Of a DNA stretch of 64,000 bases, positions 47,176-53,837 are shown piece by piece. Source of the stretch: Streptomyces sp. 840.1 (GTDB lineage Bacteria; Actinomycetota; Actinomycetes; Streptomycetales; Streptomycetaceae); assembly GCF_003751445.1 (NCBI RefSeq), contig NZ_RJUU01000001.1, forward strand, positions 4,950,001 to 5,014,000, given 5' to 3'. Position 1 is the stretch's first letter; each line of letters opens with the position of its first letter. A model generated the notes under the pieces. The model searched no databases and was not told the origin of the DNA. It saw nothing but the letters and a program-made list of their open reading frames with translations. The translations under genes were made by a program, and so were the position numbers.

Positions 47176-48177
47176 TCAGGGCTTCACCGAGCGGTAGTAG
47201 CGCTTGGCCCCTTCGTGCAGCGGCAGCGGATCGGTGTAGATCGCGGTCCGCAGATCCACCAGCTGCGCGGCGTGCACCTCGCGTCCGATCCGGTCCCGGC
47301 TGTCGATCACGGTCCGGGTGAAGGCCTCGGTCATCGCCGCGTCCGTACGGTCGGTGGTCACCAGCACGTTGGCGACCGCCACGGTGGGCACGGCCTGGCC
47401 CTGCTGCGCGTTGCGGTAGGCGTCGGCGGGCATCACGGCCGAGCGGTAGAAGCGGGTGGAGCCGCCCGCCGCCTGGAGCTGCTTGATCAGCTTGTCCTCC
47501 AGCGGGATCAGCCGGATCGCGAACCGGTCCGAGAGATCCGCCACCGCGGTGGTCGGCAGCCCGCCGGACCAGAAGAACGCGTCGAGCTTCCCGTCCTGAA
47601 GCAGCTTCGGCATGGTGTCGATGCCCGCCGGTATCGCCGTCACGTCCTTGACGGGGTCCAGCCCGGCGGCGGTCATCAGCCGGTCCGCGACCAGCCGCAC
47701 CCCCGAGCCCGGCTGGCCGACAGCGACCTTCTTGCCGCGCAGGTCGGAGACCTTGCGGATCTCCGAGCCCCGGTCCACGACCAGCTGTATGTAGTCGTCG
47801 TACAGCCGGACACAGCCGCGCAGCCGCTCGGCGCCCGGCTTCCCGTCCCGGAGGTAGGTGGCCACGGCGTCGGTGGTCGCGATGGTGAAGTCGGCCTTGC
47901 CCGTCGCCACCCGGGCGATGTTCTGCTGGGACCCCTCGCTGGTCTGCAGCTCTATCGACACATCGGGCAGATCCTTGGCCAGCGCGCCCTTGAGCCGCTC
48001 GCCGTAGCGCTGGTAGACGCCGCTGCGCACGCCCGTGCTGAACGACAGGCTCCCGGTCGGTGCGGAGTCCCGGAGCGGAAGCAGCCACCACAGGAGCAGC
48101 CCGAGCACGACGACGAGGGCGGCGCCCGCCCGCAGGGAGCGACGCCGGCCGATTCGGGACAGTGCCGCCGGGAACAT
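47176..48177 (-). CDS. TAXI-family TRAP-type solute-binding protein
   Basis: A 333-residue extracytoplasmic binding protein of the TAXI family (TRAP-transporter associated, immunogenic). An N-terminal hydrophobic anchor (about 15-36) is not a lipobox; it is followed by the family core [51 protein letters not shown] and [19 protein letters not shown] proteins usually deliver substrates such as glutamate to a fused DctQM permease. No TRAP permease gene lies in the window. It converges on gluK and is divergent from miaB, so it may serve as a ligand-presenting partner of GluK; that is inference from position only. Confidence 0.85.
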   Translation of the reverse strand: MFPAALSRIGRRRSLRAGAALVVVLGLLLWWLLPLRDSAPTGSLSFSTGVRSGVYQRYGERLKGALAKDLPDVSIELQTSEGSQQNIARVATGKADFTIATTDAVATYLRDGKPGAERLRGCVRLYDDYIQLVVDRGSEIRKVSDLRGKKVAVGQPGSGVRLVADRLMTAAGLDPVKDVTAIPAGIDTMPKLLQDGKLDAFFWSGGLPTTAVADLSDRFAIRLIPLEDKLIKQLQAAGGSTRFYRSAVMPADAYRNAQQGQAVPTVAVANVLVTTDRTDAAMTEAFTRTVIDSRDRIGREVHAAQLVDLRTAIYTDPLPLHEGAKRYYRSVKP

Positions 48178-48300
48178 GGCGGCGATCCTGCCAGGTCATT
48201 CCCGGCCATGGCCAGGGGTGCCGGCGGATCTCCCGTGCTCCACCGCGGCCGGGAGGGGCGTCCGGAAGCCGCCCGCGGCGGGAGGTGTCCGGGCAGCGCC

Positions 48301-48306
48301 TACCCT
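48301..48306 (+). promoter_or_regulatory. -10 box of miaB (leaderless start)
   Basis: TACCCT ends 6 nt before the miaB ATG (48313), consistent with a leaderless transcript. Confidence 0.5.
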
Positions 48307-48312
48307 TGTCGC

Positions 48313-49833
48313 ATGAGCAGCGGCAACCGGAGCGAAGCAGTGGACGTCAGAAAAAGCTACGAGGTGCGCACCTACGGGTGCCAGATGAACGTCCACGACT
48401 CCGAACGGCTGTCGGGGCTGCTTGAGGACGCCGGCTACGTACGGGCCCCCGAGGGCTCCGACGGCGACGCCGACGTCGTCGTCTTCAACACCTGCGCGGT
48501 GCGTGAGAACGCCGACAACAAGCTCTACGGCAACCTCGGCCGGCTCGCCCCGATGAAGACGAAGCGCCCCGGGATGCAGATCGCGGTCGGCGGCTGCCTC
48601 GCGCAGAAGGACCGCGACACCATCGTCGCCCGCGCCCCCTGGGTCGACGTGGTCTTCGGCACGCACAACATCGGCAAGCTGCCCGTGCTGCTGGAGCGCG
48701 CCCGTATCCAGGAGGAGGCGCAGATCGAGATCGCCGAGTCCCTGGAGGCGTTCCCCTCGACGCTGCCCACCCGCCGTGAGTCCGCGTACGCGGCCTGGGT
48801 CTCCATCTCCGTCGGCTGCAACAACACCTGCACCTTCTGCATCGTCCCTGCGCTGCGCGGCAAGGAGAAGGACCGCCGGACCGGCGACATCCTCGCCGAG
48901 ATCGAGGCCCTGGTCGCGGAGGGCGTCTCCGAGATCACCCTGCTCGGGCAGAACGTGAACGCCTACGGCTCCGACATCGGCGACCGCGAGGCCTTCTCGA
49001 AGCTGCTGCGCGCCTGCGGGCGGATCGAGGGCCTGGAGCGGGTCCGCTTCACCTCGCCGCACCCGCGCGACTTCACGGACGACGTGATCGCCGCGATGGC
49101 CGAGACCCCGAACGTGATGCCGCAGCTGCACATGCCGATGCAGTCCGGCTCGGACACGGTCCTGAAGGCGATGCGCCGCTCCTACCGGCAGGAACGCTTC
49201 CTCGGGATCATCGAGAAGGTGCGTGCCGCGATGCCGGACGCCGCGATCTCCACCGACATCATCGTCGGCTTCCCCGGCGAGACCGAGGAGGACTTCGAGC
49301 AGACGATGCACGCCGTACGGGAGGCGCGCTTCGCCAACGCCTTCACCTTCCAGTACTCCAAGCGCCCCGGCACCCCGGCCGCCGACATGGAGGGCCAGAT
49401 CCCCAAGGAGGTCGTCCAGGAGCGGTACATGCGCCTGTCCGTCCTCCAGGAGGAGATCTCCTGGTCGGAGAACAAGAAGCAGGTCGGCCGCACGCTGGAC
49501 GTCATGGTCGCGGAGGGCGAGGGCCGCAAGGACGGCGCGACACACCGCCTGTCCGGCCGGGCCCCCGACAACCGCCTCGTGCACTTCACCAAGCCGGACC
49601 AGGACGTACGGCCCGGCGACGTCGTGACCGTCGAGATCAGCTACGCCGCGCCGCACCACCTGCTCGCGGAGGGCGCACCCGTCGGGGTCCGGCGGACCCG
49701 GTCGGGCGACGCCTGGGAGAAGCGCAACGCCGCCTCGGCCGCCAAGCCCGCCGGCGTCATGCTGGGCCTGCCCGGCATCGGCGCCCCGGCACCGCTGCCC
49801 GCCGCCTCGGCCCCGGGCTGCGGCTGCGACTGA
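48313..49833 (+). CDS. miaB: tRNA-2-methylthio-N6-dimethylallyladenosine synthase MiaB
   Basis: A 506-residue radical-SAM methylthiotransferase that converts i6A37 to ms2i6A37 in tRNAs reading UNN codons. The N-terminal [13 protein letters not shown] is the MiaB hallmark; Cys in [10 protein letters not shown] and GGCLAQ complete the auxiliary cluster. The radical-SAM motif CNNTCTFC lies at about 171-178, and the C-terminal TRAM domain starts near 385. The extreme C-terminus (SAPGCGCD) is unusual, with two extra Cys in Streptomyces versions. It acts after MiaA, encoded 2.9 kb downstream. The ATG at 48313 follows a -10-like TACCCT by 6 nt. Confidence 0.95.
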   Translation: MSSGNRSEAVDVRKSYEVRTYGCQMNVHDSERLSGLLEDAGYVRAPEGSDGDADVVVFNTCAVRENADNKLYGNLGRLAPMKTKRPGMQIAVGGCLAQKDRDTIVARAPWVDVVFGTHNIGKLPVLLERARIQEEAQIEIAESLEAFPSTLPTRRESAYAAWVSISVGCNNTCTFCIVPALRGKEKDRRTGDILAEIEALVAEGVSEITLLGQNVNAYGSDIGDREAFSKLLRACGRIEGLERVRFTSPHPRDFTDDVIAAMAETPNVMPQLHMPMQSGSDTVLKAMRRSYRQERFLGIIEKVRAAMPDAAISTDIIVGFPGETEEDFEQTMHAVREARFANAFTFQYSKRPGTPAADMEGQIPKEVVQERYMRLSVLQEEISWSENKKQVGRTLDVMVAEGEGRKDGATHRLSGRAPDNRLVHFTKPDQDVRPGDVVTVEISYAAPHHLLAEGAPVGVRRTRSGDAWEKRNAASAAKPAGVMLGLPGIGAPAPLPAASAPGCGCD

Positions 49834-49881
49834 CAGCGGTGGCGGGCGGCTGCGGCTGACGGCCGGGCGGCGCCCAGCCAG

Positions 49882-49887
49882 TACGCT
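49882..49887 (+). promoter_or_regulatory. -10 box of the LigB-like gene (leaderless start)
   Basis: TACGCT ends 7 nt before the ATG at 49895 and no ribosome-binding site is present. Confidence 0.45.
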
Positions 49888-49894
49888 GCCCACC

Positions 49895-50608
49895 ATGCTT
49901 GTCGCCGCCGCTGTCTGCCCCTGCCCGCCCCTGCTGGTCCCCGACGTCGCCGCCGGTGCCGCGCCCGAGCTCGACGCCGCGCGGACCGCGTGCACCGACG
50001 CACTGGGCGTGCTGGCCGCCTCCCGGCCGGATCTGCTGATCGTGATCGGCCCGGCGGACCTCGCGGGCCGAGGGTCCCATCCCGAAGGCGCCACGGGTTC
50101 GTTCAAGGAGTTCGGCGTCGATCTCCGGGTGCGGCTCGGGCGGGACCTGGACACGGTCGCCGGGCGGCCGCTCCCGGCGTCGCTCGCCGTCGGCGCCTGG
50201 CTGCTGGCCCGCACCGGGTGGGCGGACGCGCCGGTCGAGGCGCTGGGCGTGGGGGAGTCGCTGGAGGCCGCCCGCTGCGCGGATGCCGGGCGGGCGCTGG
50301 CCGCGCGGGCGGACCGGGTGGCGCTGCTGGTGATGGGTGACGGGAGTGCCTGCCGCACGCTCAAGGCCCCGGGCTACCTGGACGAGCGCGCCACCGAGTT
50401 CGACGCGGCGGCCGCGCGGGCCCTGGGCGCGGCGGACACCGGTGCGCTGACCGCGCTGGACGAGGCGCTGGCACGCGAGCTGAAGGCCGCCGGCCGCGCC
50501 CCCTGGCAGGTGCTCGCGGGGGCAGCGGAGGGAGCCGGACTCGACGGCCGCCTGCTGTACGACGACGCGCCGTACGGCGTGGGCTACCTGGTCGCCGCCT
50601 GGTCCTGA
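49895..50608 (+). CDS. Class III extradiol dioxygenase (LigB)-like protein, probably non-catalytic
   Basis: A 237-residue protein of the LigB-superfamily group encoded between miaB and miaA in actinobacteria. The N-terminal ALC-type block AAAVCPCPPLLVPDVAAG corresponds to the first metal-ligand loop of LigB-fold enzymes, but the usual His is replaced by Cys. Segments PDLLIVIGPADLAGRG and VALLVMGDGSACRTLKAPGYLDERATEFD match the family. No second His ligand is evident, so dioxygenase activity is doubtful. The neighbourhood suggests a link to tRNA modification, untested. Stop codon lies inside the following terminator stem. Confidence 0.78.
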   Translation: MLVAAAVCPCPPLLVPDVAAGAAPELDAARTACTDALGVLAASRPDLLIVIGPADLAGRGSHPEGATGSFKEFGVDLRVRLGRDLDTVAGRPLPASLAVGAWLLARTGWADAPVEALGVGESLEAARCADAGRALAARADRVALLVMGDGSACRTLKAPGYLDERATEFDAAAARALGAADTGALTALDEALARELKAAGRAPWQVLAGAAEGAGLDGRLLYDDAPYGVGYLVAAWS

Positions 50609-50630
50609 CCCCCGGCACCCGGGGGTCAGG
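50604..50630 (+). terminator. Terminator of the LigB-like gene
   Basis: An 11-bp stem CCTGACCCCCG / CGGGGGTCAGG with a 5-nt loop begins inside the stop codon region. Confidence 0.85.
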
Positions 50631-50632
50631 AA

Positions 50633-50689
50633 CCCGCAGGCTCCCGTACGCGACAGTCCAAAAGCGGCCCGCAGGCTCCCGTACGCGAC
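50633..50689 (+). repeat. 22-bp direct repeat
   Basis: CCCGCAGGCTCCCGTACGCG plus AC occurs at 50633-50654 and 50668-50689 (period 35 bp), between two terminators in the convergent gap. No function is apparent. Confidence 0.85.
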
Positions 50690-50691
50690 TG

Positions 50692-50732
50692 CACGGCACA
50701 CGGCACACGGCACACGGCATACGACACACGGC
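50692..50732 (+). repeat. CACGGCA heptamer tandem repeat
   Basis: Four perfect CACGGCA units (50692-50719) followed by TACGACA and CACGGC. Slippage-type minisatellite directly before the terminator of the MT0933-family gene. Confidence 0.85.
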
Positions 50733-50763
50733 GGCCGCGGAGCGCTGTCGCTCCGCGGCCGCC
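50730..50763 (-). terminator. Terminator of the MT0933-family gene
   Basis: A perfect 15-bp stem GGCGGCCGCGGAGCG / CGCTCCGCGGCCGCC with loop CTGT, 22 nt after the stop of the minus-strand gene. Confidence 0.88.
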
Positions 50764-50785
50764 ACGGTGTCCTGCCGGACCGGGG

Positions 50786-51022
50786 TCAGGAAGCGGGCGG
50801 GGTGGTGCCCCCGTCCTTGTGGGACAGCTTCTCCACCGCGTCCTTGGCCTTCTGGGTGCCGGACACGATCTTGTCGCTGTACTTGCCCTTGGTCTTCTCG
50901 TCCACCGTCCGCGCGGCCTTGTCGAGCCCCTGGTCGATCTTGCCCCCGTGCTGCTGCGCGAGGTCGCTGACCTTCTCCTTCGCCGGGCTCAGCTTCGCCT
51001 TCAAATTGTCCATGAAGCCCAT
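50786..51022 (-). CDS. MT0933-family (Rv0909-like antitoxin/CsbD-like) small protein
   Basis: A 78-residue, Lys-rich helical protein: GFMDNLKAKLSPAKEKVSDL, then HGGKIDQGLDKAARTVDEKTKGKYSDKI, a KAKDAVEKL repeat and an acidic/Pro end. This is the MT0933 'antitoxin' family; no toxin gene is adjacent, and the composition resembles CsbD and LEA-like stress proteins. The ATG is preceded by AGAAGGTG. A consensus SigB-type promoter lies 56 nt upstream, supporting a general-stress role over a classical toxin-antitoxin role (inference). Confidence 0.8.
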   Translation of the reverse strand: MGFMDNLKAKLSPAKEKVSDLAQQHGGKIDQGLDKAARTVDEKTKGKYSDKIVSGTQKAKDAVEKLSHKDGGTTPPAS

Positions 51023-51077
51023 CGGACACCTTCTCTGCTGGGGGAGTGCGTGCGTACGCGTCTTCTCTCCGGCCCGG

Positions 51078-51102
51078 GTACCCGCCGTGCTGCCGCGCAC
51101 TC
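51078..51102 (-). promoter_or_regulatory. SigB-type promoter of the MT0933-family gene
   Basis: On the minus strand, GAGT (51102-51099), a 15-nt spacer and GGGTAC (51083-51078) fit the Streptomyces SigB consensus GNNT-N14-16-GGGTAY exactly. It ends 55 nt before the start codon. Confidence 0.65.
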
Positions 51103-51228
51103 CCTGAACCGTGAGAAAACACCCATATCTGCTTCGCATTTTACTTGACGGGCTGTCCGGACGCGCCGCCCTCCCGCCCGTCACGTCATCCGTTCAGGAA
51201 CGGGCCGCCGGTTTGCGAGACTGTGCCA

Positions 51229-52167
51229 GTGAGAAGCCCAGCTCCCGCACCGCGGGTCATCGCCGTCGTCGGTCCCACCGCAGCCGGAAAGTCCGACCTG
51301 GGGGTGTTCCTCGCCCAGCAGCTCGGGGGCGAGGTGGTCAACGCCGACTCCATGCAGCTCTACCGGGGGATGGATATCGGCACCGCGAAACTGACGGTCG
51401 AGGAGCGCGGGTCCGTCCCGCACCTGCTGCTGGACATCTGGGACGTCACCGAGGCCGCCAGCGTCGCCGAGTACCAGCGGCTGGCCCGCACCGAGATCGA
51501 CCGGCTGCTCGCCGAGGGCCGCACCCCGGTCCTGGTGGGCGGCTCCGGGCTCTACGTGAAGGGCGCGATCGACGCCCTGGAGTTCCCCGGTACGGACCCC
51601 GGCATCCGGGCCGCACTGGAGGCGGAGCTCGCGGAACGCGGCTCGGGCGCGCTGCACGCCCGGCTCGTCGCGGCCGACCCGGAGGCGGGCCGCGCCATTC
51701 TGCCGAGCAACGGGCGGCGGATCGTCCGGGCCCTCGAAGTCATCGAGATCACAGGCAAGCCCTTCACCGCCAACCTCCCCGGTAACGATGCGGTCTACGA
51801 CACCGTCCAGATCGGCGTCGACGTGGCCCGCCCCGAACTCGACGAGCGCATCGCCCTGCGGGTCGACCGGATGTGGGACGCGGGACTGGTCGACGAGGTG
51901 CGTGCGCTGGAGGGGCGGGGGCTGCGGGAGGGGCGCACCGCCTCACGGGCGCTCGGCTATCAGCAGGTGCTCGCCGCGCTGGCCGGGGAGTGCACCGAGG
52001 AGGAGGCGCGCGGCGAGACGGTGCGCGCCACCAAACGCTTCGCGCGCCGTCAGGACTCCTGGTTCCGCCGCGACCCGCGCGTCCACTGGCTGAGCGGCGC
52101 CGCCGAGCACCGCGGGGAACTCCCGGGCCAGGCGCTGGCGTTGGTCGAACGGGCGGTTACAGCCTGA
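51229..52167 (+). CDS. miaA: tRNA dimethylallyltransferase MiaA
   Basis: A 312-residue enzyme that prenylates A37 of tRNAs reading UNN codons, giving the substrate for MiaB. P-loop GPTAAGKSDL (about 15-24), the DSMQLYRGMDIGTAK block with catalytic Asp, VGGSGLYVKGAID, the RR-I-V-RALEV segment and the C-terminal SRALGYQQV and ATKRFARRQDSWFRRD blocks are present. GTG start (VRSPAPAPRV) with a weak -10 (GAGACT) ending 6 nt upstream and no ribosome-binding site. Encoded with miaB, the LigB-like protein and dapF in conserved order. Confidence 0.95.
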   Translation: MRSPAPAPRVIAVVGPTAAGKSDLGVFLAQQLGGEVVNADSMQLYRGMDIGTAKLTVEERGSVPHLLLDIWDVTEAASVAEYQRLARTEIDRLLAEGRTPVLVGGSGLYVKGAIDALEFPGTDPGIRAALEAELAERGSGALHARLVAADPEAGRAILPSNGRRIVRALEVIEITGKPFTANLPGNDAVYDTVQIGVDVARPELDERIALRVDRMWDAGLVDEVRALEGRGLREGRTASRALGYQQVLAALAGECTEEEARGETVRATKRFARRQDSWFRRDPRVHWLSGAAEHRGELPGQALALVERAVTA

Positions 52168-52274
52168 TCACGTGATGGCATCGGGAAGCCCTGCCCGTCA
52201 GTTCGGCGAGCCGCGGCGTGCCATCATCGAGCATCGATCGACCAGTGGAGTCCGAGTTGGGAGGGCGCGTGGCG

Positions 52275-52715
52275 ATGGAGGCCGGCCCTCGCGACACAGA
52301 ACAAGACGCACCGGACACGCAGCACGAGGCAGGAAGCTTGAGCCCCGACGGGCCCGATGAGCTCGAAGTGACCCCCGAGGTCCAGGTCGAGCTGCGCCCC
52401 GCCCGACGGCTGCGTATCTGGCAGCTCGCGCCGATCGTCACGCTCGCCGCGATGGGATCGCTGATGTTCGCCTTCCCGCTCGCCTTCGAGTTCGGCGACG
52501 GCGGCGCGGTCGTCGCCATGCTGGGGCTGCTGATCAGCTGCTGCGCCGCCGGCTGGGGAATGATGGCGGCACGCCGCGTCGGACACACCTGGCCCGGCCT
52601 GCCGTCCAGGGGCTCGGGCGAGCGGCCCGACTGGCGCGTGATCGTGCTGTACGTCGCGGTGTGCGCGGCACTGGTCGCGCTGGCCGTGTGGCGCGTGGCG
52701 CGGCTGCGTTCCTGA
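52275..52715 (+). CDS. Small membrane protein of the miaA-dapF interval, function unknown
   Basis: A 146-residue protein with an acidic, Glu/Asp/Pro-rich N-terminal cytosolic part (about 1-45) and three hydrophobic helices (about 52-75, 81-102, 122-140); the loop between helices 2 and 3 carries GHTWPGLPSRGSGERPDWR. I do not recognise a family, though a protein of this size at this locus is common in Streptomyces. GGGAGGG lies 9 nt before the ATG; a GTG 6 nt upstream is an alternative. A terminator follows. Confidence 0.7.
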   Translation: MEAGPRDTEQDAPDTQHEAGSLSPDGPDELEVTPEVQVELRPARRLRIWQLAPIVTLAAMGSLMFAFPLAFEFGDGGAVVAMLGLLISCCAAGWGMMAARRVGHTWPGLPSRGSGERPDWRVIVLYVAVCAALVALAVWRVARLRS

Positions 52716-52741
52716 ACGGCGACGGCCGGCCGCGTTCCTGA

Positions 52742-52776
52742 CGGCGGCGGGCCGGCCGCTTCGGCCGGCGCCGCCG
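52742..52776 (+). terminator. Terminator before dapF
   Basis: A 15-bp GC-rich stem (CGGCGGC then GCCGGCCG, paired with CGGCCGGC then GCCGCCG; 2-nt bulge) with a 3-nt loop. Confidence 0.75.
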
Positions 52777-52812
52777 GGCCAGGCGGTTTTCGGCGCTGTC
52801 GGCATCGCCTCG

Positions 52813-52818
52813 TACAGT
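52813..52818 (+). promoter_or_regulatory. -10 box of dapF (leaderless start)
   Basis: TACAGT ends 6 nt before the dapF GTG (52825); no ribosome-binding site between. Confidence 0.55.
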
Positions 52819-52824
52819 TGTCCC

Positions 52825-53697
52825 GTGACCACCTCGCAGATCGACTTCCTCAAGGGCCACGGCACCGAGAACGACTTCGTGATCCTTCCGGACCCGGACA
52901 ACGCCCTCGACCTGCCCGCTTCCGTCGTGGCCGGGCTCTGCGACCGCCGGGCCGGCATCGGCGGGGACGGGCTGCTGCACGTCGTGCGGTCCGCCGCCCA
53001 CCCCGAGGCGCGGGCGATGGCGGACGAGGCCGAGTGGTTCATGGACTACCGCAACGCGGACGGCTCGGTCGCCGAGATGTGCGGCAACGGCGTACGGGTC
53101 TTCGCCCACTACCTCCAGCGCTCCGGCGCGGTCGAGGAGGGCGATCTCGCGGTCGCCACCCGCGGCGGCGTGAAGAAGGTGCACCTCGCCAAGGACGGCG
53201 ACATCACCGTCTCCATGGGCCGCGCGCAGCTCCCGGCCGCCGGAGTCACGGTCACCGTCGGCGGACGGCGCTGGGACGCCCGCAACGTGAACATGGGCAA
53301 CCCGCACGCGGTCGCCTTCGTCGACGACCTGGCCCACGCCGGTGACCTGTTCTGCGAGCCGTCCTTCGGCCCGGCCGAGGTCTACCCCGACGGGGTCAAC
53401 ATCGAGTTCGTCGTGGACCGCGGCCCCCGCCATGTCGCGATGCGCGTCCATGAGCGCGGCTCGGGCGAGACCCGGTCCTGCGGCACGGGCGCCTGCGCCG
53501 TCGCCGTCGCCGCCGCCCGCCGGGACGCGGCCGACCCCGCGCTGACCGGCACCCCGGTCACGTACACCGTCGACCTCCCCGGCGGCACGCTGGTGATCAC
53601 CGAGCACCCGGACGGCGAGATCGAGATGACCGGACCCGCCGTGATCGTCGCAGCGGGCAAGATCGATCCGGCCTGGCTCGAAACGCTGAACGGATAG
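52825..53697 (+). CDS. dapF: Diaminopimelate epimerase
   Basis: A 290-residue epimerase that converts LL- to meso-diaminopimelate for lysine synthesis. (Streptomyces peptidoglycan uses the LL form, so here the enzyme serves mainly lysine.) The two catalytic Cys are in EMCGNGVRVF (Cys86) and RSCGTGACAV (Cys219); the motifs KGHGTENDFVI and DGVNIEFV are intact. GTG start with a -10 box 6 nt upstream. Monocistronic, between a terminator and rshA. Confidence 0.95.
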   Translation: MTTSQIDFLKGHGTENDFVILPDPDNALDLPASVVAGLCDRRAGIGGDGLLHVVRSAAHPEARAMADEAEWFMDYRNADGSVAEMCGNGVRVFAHYLQRSGAVEEGDLAVATRGGVKKVHLAKDGDITVSMGRAQLPAAGVTVTVGGRRWDARNVNMGNPHAVAFVDDLAHAGDLFCEPSFGPAEVYPDGVNIEFVVDRGPRHVAMRVHERGSGETRSCGTGACAVAVAAARRDAADPALTGTPVTYTVDLPGGTLVITEHPDGEIEMTGPAVIVAAGKIDPAWLETLNG

Positions 53698-53837
53698 CGC
53701 TTCGCTCGAATGGGTGATCCGTTTCACGCTGGGCGAGAGCCGGACTCCGCCACGTGGTGGGGTCGGTAGCATCAAGCACCGGCCCGGAGGCGCGACCGCA
53801 CCTATCCACCGCCGGTCGACGTCGCCGGAGGTGCCCC

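Noticed and set aside
50786..51022. Toxin-antitoxin locus
   Set aside because: The protein belongs to a family named antitoxin, but there is no adjacent toxin-sized gene in either direction.
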